The translations under genes and the position numbers were made by a program. Under the pieces are notes generated by a model. It did not search any database. It was not told the DNA's origin and saw only the letters and a program-made list of their open reading frames with translations. From assembly GCF_030247185.1 (NCBI RefSeq), contig NC_080571.1, positions 34,894,753 to 34,958,752 of the forward strand: a DNA stretch of 64,000 bases, read 5' to 3'. The DNA comes from Malaya genurostris. Its lineage: Eukaryota; Arthropoda; Insecta; Diptera; Culicidae. Of this stretch, positions 47,755-57,959 are shown piece after piece (the first letter of the stretch is position 1; each line of letters begins with the position of its first letter).

Positions 47755-48030
47755 GCTTCGCCTTTGACTCATCAGTGCATATCAGTTGAAATTGAACTGC
47801 TTAATGCAAAACTTGGCAGTTCAATTTGAACATTTGAATACAGAACACTTTTCATTTGCAAAGAAGGGCGATGTCTTCACTGACGTACCGAACGAAAACG
47901 AATTTTCGACTTTTTCTGGCCAATGCAGATTTAGTCATTCAGGAGTTGTTTGTGTTAGGGCACATAACTGTTTTCAAATATATATTTTTATTTCGTCTTT
48001 GACTCATCAGTGCATTAGGATTCCGAGTGG
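47755..48030 (+). repeat. Repeat sharing the CTTTGACTCATCAGTGCAT motif with the LOA target
   Basis: The motif occurs at about 47762 and 47996. Between them lie inverted TTGAAATTGAACTG and CAGTTCAATTTGAAC. It resembles the 96-bp repeat at 40560 and probably belongs to one MITE-like family. Confidence 0.5.
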
Positions 48031-48414
48031 GTATTTAAATGTTTTCAAGCAATACCAATAAATCAAAGGCCGCCATACTGGGTTTCAAAACGATCCCAAA
48101 CATTGTGTTACGGCACCTACTCTTCACATCCGTTCCAAAACAGTCACATGATTTAAGGGTTTCCACATTCATAACACAACGTAATTTTTTTTACAAACTA
48201 CCTCCATTTACGATCCCCCGTTTAGTTCGTTTATTAAGGTTTCGGTGTATTCTATTTGTTTGATATGACGTCACTAAATAGAAATTTTTAGCACACTTCT
48301 TCCCACAAATAACCATGGGCTCTCCTTCATCGTAGTTACACCACTGGCAAAAGCATAGTTTTCCGTTGGAATCGGTCCTCTCGGCACACCCTTTTCAATA
48401 TGACAACCTAGATT

Positions 48415-48708
48415 TCATTTTCTATGCATAGAAATAGCCGTCGAACCGGCAGTTACAGTACAAGCAAAACATGAACAATTCCATGTGAGTACGCAATTTT
48501 CAGCAAACTTCTCTCTCAGTAAAGAAGTGCTCATTTGGACACCGGAATCTGCTGCCTTCCGACGTTCCACAACGTAATGTTCGAATCCACAGTTCATATG
48601 AAACCTTATTAGGCAGTCAAACGACCACACGTTGCACGTTTCCCCCGGCAGCTGAGCCTGGGACGCGAAGACAAGGTGGATGAGGCTCGAGTACACAAAA
48701 AATAGCAT
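48415..48708 (-). CDS. Candidate small secreted cysteine-rich protein, single exon
   Basis: 97 aa from a true ATG to TGA, antisense in the last Dop2R intron. The first 18 residues look like a signal peptide (hydrophobic LFFVYSSLIHLVF, cleavage site ASQA before QLPG). The mature part has seven cysteines (about residues 25, 32, 40, 72, 78, 80, 83), one N-X-S site (NCS near 77), balanced amino-acid composition and codon-like third positions, unlike the random AT-rich frames nearby. I do not recognise the family. It could be one exon of a larger gene, since a weak donor-like GTAACT lies near the 3' end. An odd cysteine count suggests a dimer, a free thiol or a missing exon. Function unknown. Confidence 0.5.
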   Translation of the reverse strand: MLFFVYSSLIHLVFASQAQLPGETCNVWSFDCLIRFHMNCGFEHYVVERRKAADSGVQMSTSLLREKFAENCVLTWNCSCFACTVTAGSTAISMHRK

Positions 48709-48709
48709 C

Positions 48710-49170
48710 CGAAAATTCGTGAATGTGAATGGGAGAATATGTTATGGTGTGAGGAGGGGGGAAGGGAGTTCCCGTCCCTGTGTTTCTCTTTGTGCCCGTG
48801 CTCAGTCGGGAGATGTGTAATGTTACCAACAAGGACACGGTTGTTGCGCTAATCAAATTTCACTTCTCCGGTACGCGAACTCCGCATTGCAGAGAATGTC
48901 TGCGGTCCTCTGCTAAAGCGCTAAAGTCCTCTGCTAGAGTCTGCGATGGGGGGTTCGTCGCTTCCTGATGACTTCTGGCTGATGATGCTCGAATGTGTGC
49001 GACCGCAGTTGGTTTCAACGGACGACGTTCGCCTGAAAACGGCCTGACGGTATTGTTTTGCTTCGTTTTTTTTCTGTTGGTTTGTGCTTTCTGTCAGCCG
49101 TGTTTTCTTTTTTTGGTTTTAGCCTCGGTGTTGGTTAGTGTTTCCGAGTTTGCTCAACGCGCCGAAACCT
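48710..49170. other. GC-richer unique intron sequence, possible upstream region of the candidate antisense gene
   Basis: It is unique and moderately GC-rich, with two short GTCCTCTGCTA(A/G)A copies near 48903 and 48930. No promoter motif can be assigned with confidence. Confidence 0.3.
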
Positions 49171-49272
49171 GAATGGACTGCAAAAGTAAATTGTTTTGGG
49201 ATTTTGTTGTTTCAGAAGTCCTAAAGTTTGGTCGGTTAGGCGTTTTTTTTTCTCTCTCTCTCTCTTTTTCAG

Positions 49273-49382
49273 GATCCTGCCGAAATCAGATCCCAGCCGG
49301 TGGTATTTATGTCGGGTTATTATGGAACCTATGGAGCGTAATTAAATTATCATTTTATCTGCTGTTTAATAATTCAGGATGA
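49273..49382 (+). other. Phase-compatible alternative terminal exon candidate for Dop2R
   Basis: A strong polypyrimidine tract (CTCTCTCTCTCTTTTTCAG) ends at 49272. Joined to the donor at 29302 (one base carried over), the frame reads GSCRNQIPAGGIYVGLLWNL and continues to a TGA at 49380-49382, ending in a hydrophobic segment. It would replace most of TM6 and TM7. One chance in three of phase match makes this only suggestive. Confidence 0.25.
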
Positions 49383-49794
49383 GAATGGCAACCAGGAAAT
49401 ATGCAACATTGTTTTCCGGGTTAATTTCACCCTTGGTTTGAATTCACTAACGGTTGTGTGAAAAATACAAAAAAAAAACCCTTTCATTAATATAATTTCA
49501 ATCAGTTTTTTGTGGGCATTTAAATCAATCAAAGGCTGTCATTACGAACACTTCAATTAAAAACCTTATTTATGCTTCACTGGAAACGACGTTTCATATA
49601 ATTTAAAATCAAAAAGCATATAAAATTGTTGCTGATTGTTCGATTGAATCCATTGCCCATTGTCAAAACCTCAAACACAGTCGTCAACGAAATATTTTTC
49701 ATTTCATCAATTGAATTTCATTAACTGGCCTTCATTTTCAACTGTTTCTAACATAAACTTATCACGGTTTTTTATGTTTCTTATCCATCCATAG

Positions 49795-50006
49795 GCGTAT
49801 TTTTAATCTGCTGGGTACCGTTCTTCACGTGCAACATCATGGATGCGATGTGCACCAAGCTGGACATGACCTGCCAGCCGGGTGTGACGGCTTTCATCCT
49901 GACTACCTGGCTCGGTTACATGAACAGCTTCGTCAATCCGGTCATCTACACCATCTTCAATCCGGAGTTCCGGAAGGCGTTTAAAAAAATCATGAACATC
50001 GATTGA
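49795..50006 (+). CDS. Dop2R: D2-like dopamine receptor, last exon: TM6-TM7 and C-terminus
   Basis: The acceptor CATCCATAG ends at 49794. With one carried-over base the frame reads GVFLICWVPFFTCNIMDAMC (TM6 with the CWxP motif), an extracellular loop with CTKLDMTCQPG, TM7 with the NPVIY motif, and helix 8 FNPEFRKAFKKIM, ending NID-stop at 50004-50006. The very short C-terminus ending just after the KKIM helix is typical of insect D2-like dopamine receptors. These inhibit adenylyl cyclase through Gi/o and act as autoreceptors and postsynaptic receptors (family knowledge). No disabling change is visible. The TGA is followed in frame by an unusually long open stretch. Confidence 0.97.
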
Positions 50007-50309
50007 GTGCGGCGCATCGTGCCGGGCGGTGGTGGCGACGGCGGCAATGGTGGTGTCAATGGCGTTGGTGGCAGCAGAGGTAAGACACCGGCAGGACGTG
50101 CGACCCCCCGAACCGGTACGTTGGCGGTGGTGATGGAAGGGGTGGCGGTTGCGGCTGCGGCTGCAGCAACGACTGCGACGACAATACCGGAATGTGATTC
50201 CCGGGAACTGTCGTCGTCCGGTGGAATGGAAACGGTGGGTGCTACCAGTGCCAGTGGCACCGGGGATGGTCCGGCCACAACCGCGTGGCATCCAAACGAA
50301 ACCAACTGA
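50007..50309 (+). other. In-frame open extension after the Dop2R stop (readthrough candidate) or GC-rich 3' UTR
   Basis: After TGA-G the receptor frame stays open for 100 codons to the next TGA. The predicted tail is Gly/Ala/Thr/Ser-rich. The DNA is much richer in GC than the rest of the window. The opposite strand is also open for over 240 codons, which shows that base composition alone may explain the openness. It is therefore either start-of-UTR sequence or a regulated C-terminal extension. Confidence 0.35.
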
Positions 50310-51580
50310 CCAACTGTAGAGAGGGACCGGCCCGCAGCAGGGCTGGAATTGGGTGATAGCTAGAGTATTACGAGATTTGCTTTGCATTCGTTCAGTTCCT
50401 ATTTCCGTTGGTGCGACGGAATCACACACACACACAGGTGTTCGTAAAGTTTTCTTTGATGAGAGAAAAAAAGAGGGAAACGCTACACGGAAGACGTTAC
50501 CATAAGTTGCTAGTGATGGTAACTCAAAGCCTGTCAAAAGTGATCATTTTTAGCTGTAGTTTAACAATAATGAAATTTTCAAAGTGAATTATTTGAAATT
50601 ATTTGTTCTGCAAATTTTAGGAATCAAAAGTTTCTGAACAGTGGAATTGTAAATCAAACTTCAGCTCAATTCTGGTCACATGTATCGCGGCCATTTCATA
50701 TATTTTGAATGCCACATTTTATTAAATAACTTTTCAACCAATGAAGAAGCCTAAACATATAGAGCACTTTTAGATTTTCGTTGGATCAGCTAAGCTATCA
50801 AACCTTTTTCTTTAAGTTCCTCTTGAGGTTTAGGACAATCGTTTCGTCGATTGTCACTTTTCTTTTTGGTTTGTTGATATCGCTTCAATTCTGATACCAC
50901 TTTAACGCTCCAGAATAATAGTGGCAGAATGCCAAATTCAGCTATGATAATGCAAGGCACTTACGCCTTCGGATAAGTTGGAAACTTGCCTAACTATTAC
51001 CTTTTTACAAAAAAAAATATCTCTCCAAAACCGGAAAATCCGTCTCTCGCTTAACAGAGTAAAGAAACTATGAACATGTAACTTTGACTGAAGCCGTCGT
51101 CGGATAGTTTCCGACATTTTCTTTGAAACAATTTGCAATTTTAATTGTCCAACATTTACATTCTGGACTACCAGAATCAAAACTGAAACCAAGTAGTTTG
51201 GACAGTGTGGACGGGCTTTCGGAAAAAACGGTGGTGAGGTCTCAATCCAAAATATATACGAATTCTACAATTACGCCTTCAACACTGACCAACGGATGCC
51301 CGATGCGATGGTAGAGAGGAAGATTGATGGCAGCTCAGTCGCAAGCTGAACCATTTGCAAGGGAGAATTGCACTTACGACTCCGACTGTTGCTCTTGAGT
51401 AAAAAATATGCTTTACCCATCTAGCAGAAGGTTTGACTCTCAAAAATTGAGACTAGGAAGAATAAAAATCGATTGCTTTAGTAAAATAAACAAGACAGCT
51501 CCATTAAATAAACGTATTTTTAAAATGTATTTGAGTAATACGAGCATTTCCTTTTGTTGGTGGATGTAACCAGTGTTGGG
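50310..51580. other. Dop2R 3' region, mostly unique
   Basis: It includes a short (CA)n run near 50425 and AT-rich sequence. A block at 51140-51410 has protein-like composition (HLHSGLPESKLKPSSLDSVD, later ENCTYDSDCCS) but is interrupted by a stop at 51312-51314 and lacks an identifiable start. It may be a decayed exon or retrocopy. Confidence 0.35.
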
Positions 51581-52389
51581 AAAGAATCAAAATTGCGGAA
51601 ATCGCGACTAAAATTTTTCACAAGTGAATTTAGGACAAACACGTGCTTAATCCACCTGGCAGTGAGATGATACCTTTTTTATCAATCCGCATGTTTTTGG
51701 CATGAATATTCTTCAGTGTTTTAGTTTTCATGACATTATTCTAATGTCCGTTGTTTTAAATGGCAATTTGAGATTTTAAAGAAACTGCAAATCGGATCGA
51801 ATTTAAATCTAAAAGTGTAACAATCGAATAAACATTCCATGATATGTCGAAAAAAGTTCCACTTTAGAGTTCAGGGTAATTTAAGGTACTTCCAGATCCG
51901 GTATTCAGGAACCAGCATAACCCAAACCGATTCGTATGGACATATGACGAATAAATTACAACAGTTTTGAGTTCAACTTTAAAGATGTTCGGGGTTGTCA
52001 TCTTCTATATCACTTAGAATTTTAAAAATTCATCCTCCTGCAATTCCAGAATCGGAAGTCAGCATTGGATTTATTTCAATTTTAATTTTTGTTTCTGAAA
52101 TTCGATTTGGCTTTTTTTTTGAGAAAACGATTGAGCTTTGAGAAACGATTCGACACTGGAACCGGAATTCGAAATTCGATGTAGCCGAAGTCAGACAAAT
52201 TGATCTGAGTAGCATTTGTTTCAAAAAGTTTTGAAAATCAATGTAGAGATCTTTGAGGAATCGTAGTGCGAATTAAATTTTTGGGTGCCTTTCGAAACGA
52301 AAACTGAATACAACCAAAAATGAAATAAATTTTTTTTTTGATTATCGACTATCCAAATCTGCTAACCCGATAAACCTGATTAATTTATG

Positions 52390-52790
52390 TGAAATAGACA
52401 TTTTCATACTAACCACTCTGTATCTTCAAAATCGGAAGTTGGATTTGACTGAAAAGCAAGATGTTTTATAGAATCTTAAAACTTTTCATTTGAATCTTAG
52501 ATGATTCTTAGATTTCATTTGAATCTTAGATCGGTTCAGACATCTTCGAGAAGAATGAGTTACACAGTTTTAATTTCGTTTCGCATATCATCCTGTAGTT
52601 CCGGAGCCAGAGGTCGGAACCAAACATAATTCAGGAACCTTGTTTGGGAGTATACGACTTTTCGTATGAATCTGAGTTTGTAGAAAACGGTTTAGCCATC
52701 TCCGAGAAAATTGAGTGAAATTATTTGTCACACACGCATTTGCTGATCTCGACGAACTGATTCGAATGGTATATGGCTATTATGTTCTTC
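52390..52790 (-). repeat. Dispersed repeat family B, inverted copy
   Basis: On the minus strand it shows CATACCATTCGAATCAGTTC, GAGATGGCTAAACCG-type and CCGACCTCTGGCTCCGGAAC motifs in the family order. Confidence 0.6.
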
Positions 52791-53099
52791 CAGCATTTAT
52801 TGCTGTAAGTAGTTCAAATCAATATAATTATGGAATGGCTTTCAACTCGAAAATTCTGCCGTCATCTGGTTTACATATGCCATATTCGAACGATTATGTT
52901 GCCAAAAACGAACCGTGCTAAAATCGGTCTGAGGCAAAATATCATGCTGAACACAGTTTTTTGGGTACTTAGAAACAAATGTATGTAACAGTATAAAAAA
53001 TCGTGTTTTATGTTGCTCCCAAGCATTTCTTTGCCAGACAGCGCTCAAAACTTCTACTGCTGGAATAGGGGAAAAAGTCGTTTATACAAAAATTTCGAT

Positions 53100-53612
<513 letters not shown>

Positions 53613-53684
53613 TAAAAGGTAAAGGTAAAGGTAAAAACTCGGAAATAAAATTTTGATCGTCTTTTTCTCGACACGCTGATTTTC

Positions 53685-54060
53685 CATATGGGACTGGTAT
53701 GCAAATATGGGCAGTATATCCAAATATCGATTCAAAGATAGTTTATCTTACATTAAATTTTTGCATGCACTGCCAACGCTAAATATTGATACAGTGACTA
53801 GAAGAAAATAATGAATGCAATCTGTGAACATTTTTAGTTACTGAAACGTGATTTTTAATGCGTCGGACAGATATGCGAGTACTTTTCAAACCTGACTGGA
53901 TGCTTTTTTTTTAATTTTACTGACCTAACACCAAATTATTTTTGCAATTTTTGAAAGTAGGGTAAAAATAGACGTCATCTGTCGGGTTAGCTCAAAAGTG
54001 ACCAAAACCGATATGGGACTGATATGCGAGAATGGGCATTGCATGTCATAGGCATATATC
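53685..54060. repeat. Repeat module TATGGGACTG(A/G)TATGC, two copies
   Basis: TATGGGACTGGTATGCAAAT with ATGGGCAGTATA at about 53687 and TATGGGACTGATATGCGAGA with ATGGGCATTGCAT at about 54010 are two copies of one unit. Confidence 0.5.
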
Positions 54061-54064
54061 AAAC

Positions 54065-54200
54065 CTTTATTTGTTTTAATATATCGTTCACAAATGATAC
54101 GAATTAGAAAGGGTCTAGATGAGAACCCTGTGGGACTCTTGAGGTGACTAAAATATGGTTGGATGTCCTCCTTTAAATCGGACCCTCTGATGACGATTTA
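54065..54200 (-). pseudogene. Non-LTR reverse transcriptase fragment
   Basis: On the minus strand about 45 codons read like the RT palm region: NHILVTSRVPQGSHLDPF followed by a degraded YADDM-like IYAYDM. The spacing matches the GVPQGS...YADD interval of Jockey-type elements. Nothing else of the element is recognisable. The DD37E element is inserted just beside it. Confidence 0.6.
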
Positions 54201-54218
54201 AATAACATCATAGGCATA

Positions 54219-55389
54219 AAGACTGTCCCAGAAAGTATGGACGCAGAATATTATTCTCAACATTTGCTACTTAGCCATTGTAGACTAGCTGGCGCACCTT
54301 CTTGTGAACGTTCGTCATTAAATTCCGTACAGACTTCTTGGCGACAAATTTTGACACTTTTTTCCAATCTTTTTCGAACTGTTGAATGGTTTCGGCTGCC
54401 GAGACATGTTTCCTAAGATGTGCCTTCGTTAATGCCCAAAATTCCTCAATTGGTCGAAGTTGTGGGCAATTTGGTGGATTCATGTCTTTTAGGACGAAAG
54501 TGACATTTTTGGTAGTATACCATTCTACCGTTGATTTCGAGTAGTGGAAAGAAGCAAAATCTGGCCAGAAGAGAACAGGATCTTTGTGGCTTCGAGTCAG
54601 GGGTAGAAGTCGTTTTTGTAAACATTCCTTGATGTATATTTCGCTGTTAATTGAAGCAGTGGTGATGAAGGGTTTCGAAATCTTACCTCTGCTACAAATT
54701 GCTTGCCAGACCATAGCTTTCTTACCAAATTTTTCGACTTCAATTCTCGCACCGTATAACATTGTGGTCCCGGCAAAGATTTGTAATCGAGTTTCACGTA
54801 GGTTTCGTCGTCCAAGATTATGCAGTTCAAATTTCCAGCAAGAATCGTATTGCACAGCTTTCGAACCGTCGGCCTGATCGATGCTTCTGGTTTCGGACTA
54901 CTTTTTGGTTGTTTCTGCTTGTTATAGGTTCGAAGATTCAAACGTTCTTTAGCACGAAGAACATTTGACTTCGAAGTGCCCACTTTTTTGGCCACATCCC
55001 GAGCTGAAACCTCCTTCTTTTGCTCGAACGCCTCCAGTATACGTTTATCCAACTGAGGGTTAGCAGGACCTTCTTTTCGACCCGTTTTCGGTTTATCCTC
55101 AAAGGTGTTATCATCACCGAACTTCGGCTTTTTCACTTACTCCTTCTATTTTTGCTATCTTTCTCAGTGACAGTCCGCGTTCTGTGCACCATTTGTACAC
55201 AATTTTTCGACGTTGTTCTGCTGAAAGTCCACGCATTTCGAAACAAACTAATGAAAACGAATAAACAACTGCACAAGTGGTTAGAGAAGAGTGTAAACAA
55301 CAGGACGCAGCCATAAAAATTGACAGATTCTGAACCATTGTGAAATGGCAGCGGTTTTTGGTTGCGTCCATACTTTCTGGGACAGTCTT
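54219..55389 (-). mobile_element. Tc1/mariner DD37E (ITmD37E-like) element, copy 2
   Basis: Perfect 27-bp terminal inverted repeats beginning AAGACTGTCCCAGAAAG are bounded by TA on both sides (54217-54218, 55390-55391). The minus-strand transposase is almost complete: helix-turn-helix (QRRKIVYKWCTERGLSLRKI), NCIILDDETYVKLD (first Asp), a short lost segment near 54748, KAMVWQAICSRGKISKPFIT, LFWPDFASFHY (second Asp), then PPNCPQLRPIEEFW (Glu), with exactly 37 residues between the last two catalytic positions. Two frame breaks (near 55130 and 54750) make it non-coding today, but the termini are intact. The DD37E signature is known mainly from mosquito elements. Confidence 0.94.
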
Positions 55390-55399
55390 TAAAGAAAAC

Positions 55400-57470
55400 A
55401 TTGCATAAAGGAAACTGTTTTAATCCACTTGGTGGTGCGATGATGGCTTTCTCACGTATCTATACGATTGATGTCTTTCGCGCGAGTTGCATAAGTGCTT
55501 GACCGTCGAAGAATAGAATACTAGATCGTTGAAAAAATCGTGCTTAATTGGGTATCAAAATTATTGTTTGCCAAGTGACTTGATGACGGAATGTTCAGTC
55601 ATATGTTCTAGAAAACCACTGTAGGCAGGAAAAAAAATTCTGATATCATTTACCAGTTGATGAATTATGTTCAATGGAGTCAGATGAGTTTAATTAATCA
55701 GAATATTTTTGAATGAATCAATGAAAAGATTGTGCTGTAGAAGCGCCAAGCTCGAAGTAAGAGATTTTCCTTGCATTTTGCTTTCTAATGATTTAGATTA
55801 CACTAAGCGCACATAATAAGTGGCAATTAGATCATTGTTCAAGATGATTACCGTAATGGAACGAGACTCCCATTTTACATGTCATATTCTGTGAAGAATG
55901 TTCAAATTGATAAGATCAATATCAAATTAAAATGTAAGTGTCGTCTCTCCAAGCAACCAAAAGTTCCACAGTACCTAAAAAATGCCCACTCTAAGCTCTA
56001 ATAACTCTAAGGTTCGAGTGGCACTTTTTGGGCGATTTGAACGTACAGAACAAGCTCTGAGTAAACTTTCTCACTGTTTAAAAGCAGCTAAACGCTTTGA
56101 AGTTTGTTCTGTTGCGGGGGGTGAAAAATGCTGAAAACCTTTTTTTTCACGAACTTTTAGTTACTTGAGAGTAACTCTTCAACATTTTGTTAAGTTTATC
56201 AATACAAAATTCTGGTTAGTGAGCCGTTGATTGTAGTTTATCAGAAAAATAATGGAGAGAAACGTTAACCATTTAGTCGTTTGACAATTCTGCTGTCCGA
56301 ATGCATAAATTTGAACAAATAATTTTTGGACAAGACGAAGTTCGACGGGTCAGCTAATTGGTTATATTTTCATGTGAATTACTAAGGGACTCTTTAAAAA
56401 ATTTTACACTCTCTTAGTTCTGGAAAAATGAAGTGAATTTTTTTTGGTTTCAAACCAGTATTTTCGGTACTTTTGGGACCGGGAGCTGGGAATCGGTATA
56501 GCCGTAATCGACATCCTGGGACAAGTAGTATGAGATAACCACAAATAATTTAAAACTGAAGTTCTCATAAATGTTTGGTATGAACAAGCAGTGAAATTCA
56601 GTGCCAAAATTTTTAACGCATGCGTTGAACGAATCATCGCACAAAGCGTGTCGTGCAAAACCGAGTCATTTATATACGCAATATTTTCAGTGGTGGAGTG
56701 CAGTAGGTTTACATGTTTTGTTCGTTGGTAAAACAGACAATAAGAGCAAATTCAGCAGCTGCAAGATTCATATGGATGGTTTATAATATAACTGAAACTG
56801 AAACAAACGTATCCCCAGCAAGCCGTTTTAGTTTTATTTATTCGAACAGTTCTACTGTCAAATTTAAAACTGGTATACGCTGCCGTTCTAGAACGCTGCT
56901 GGGGCTGCCAGTTTATGTTGTTATAAATCCTAGATTTAAATTGTAAAACTGACATAAATTATGCATCTAGAACTGAAACACTTCTGAACATGCCCTAACT
57001 ATGATTGATTTAAAAGCAACTTGCTCTTATAATAGATTTTCTCGCCTATTGCGAAATTGTTCTTTATTACAGAGAAAAACCTTTGGCATGTTGACAATAC
57101 TTCATCTAGCTGATTCCAACTAAGTATAATTTTAAAAAAAATGGATGATATTTAAACAAGATCTTTTTTTATTTGGCATTACAACCGGCTTGCGAGATGT
57201 TCACCTGAAATATCTAGTTTGTGCAGTGTATATCATATCAGTATATAAGTGAATAACATCCACCATTCCTCACGATTTTCGAAGGAATGGTGGATAGTTT
57301 TGGTGCACGCTAGGCAAGTGGATATCAATAATTTATATTTTATAATTCCTAAACTCGGTTTGAGGATATTCTTTTCAAATCATTTTACAATTCGTATGTC
57401 AGTTTTATTCGTACTCCCGTCATACAGTTATGTTTCTGACATTACCCTCCCGCCTTTATTAAGTCGTTAC
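55400..57470. other. AT-rich sequence, no gene supported
   Basis: It begins with TTTTAATCCACTTGGTGGTG, a motif also found at about 46645 and 51650 (TAATCCACCTGGCAG) and probably the edge of a dispersed repeat. A 13-bp perfect hairpin lies at 57258-57295. No exon or RNA gene supported. Confidence 0.4.
57258..57295. other. Perfect 13-bp stem hairpin
   Basis: ATCCACCATTCCT at 57258-57270 pairs with AGGAATGGTGGAT at 57283-57295 across a 12-base loop. It is too short for a typical animal pre-miRNA unless flanking pairing adds to it. Confidence 0.6.
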
Positions 57471-57479
57471 CTTATATGA

Positions 57480-57700
57480 CGGATGGCAATTTTAAATACA
57501 CTTTCCAACATTTCCGAAATGAATTCAATAGCAGTCTGAGGGAGAACCATAAGACCTTTCATTTTAATCTTAGTTTGAAAAAAAAACGATCCACCCATTT
57601 CATATTTTTGTTTCATACACACACACACATTTTCGGATTTCGGTGAACTGAGTAGAATGCTATATGACACTCGGTTCGAAAGTTAGGTTTCACAGTGATT
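57480..57700 (-). repeat. Dispersed repeat family B, inverted fragment
   Basis: On the minus strand it shows CCGAGTGTCATATAGCATTC, a CACCGAAATCCGAAAATGTG motif, a TGTGTGTG run and AAATGAAAGGTCTTATGG. Confidence 0.55.
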
Positions 57701-57959
57701 GCAAGGCAACTGACTTTAGATTAAGGCGAGAAAATATTGGGGAATAGTTTGATTTTCCCAAACTTGGTGATGTTTTTTAAAAACGTTCAACAAAAAGTGT
57801 TCCAATCTCTGTGAGAGATCGAAAAATTTTCAGTAAAAAATTGCACTGCAAATTTTTTGTAATGACTTTGTAGAAAGTTTATGTTTATGGCATTCTGAAG
57901 AAAATTATAAAAAATCACAACAACTTTTAATTTACAGAACTAATTAGAATGGTAGCAAT

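Noticed and set aside
49803..50537. 244-codon minus-strand open frame opposite the last Dop2R exon
   Set aside because: It is antisense to a conserved receptor exon and to GC-rich sequence and shows no protein motifs. It is a shadow frame.
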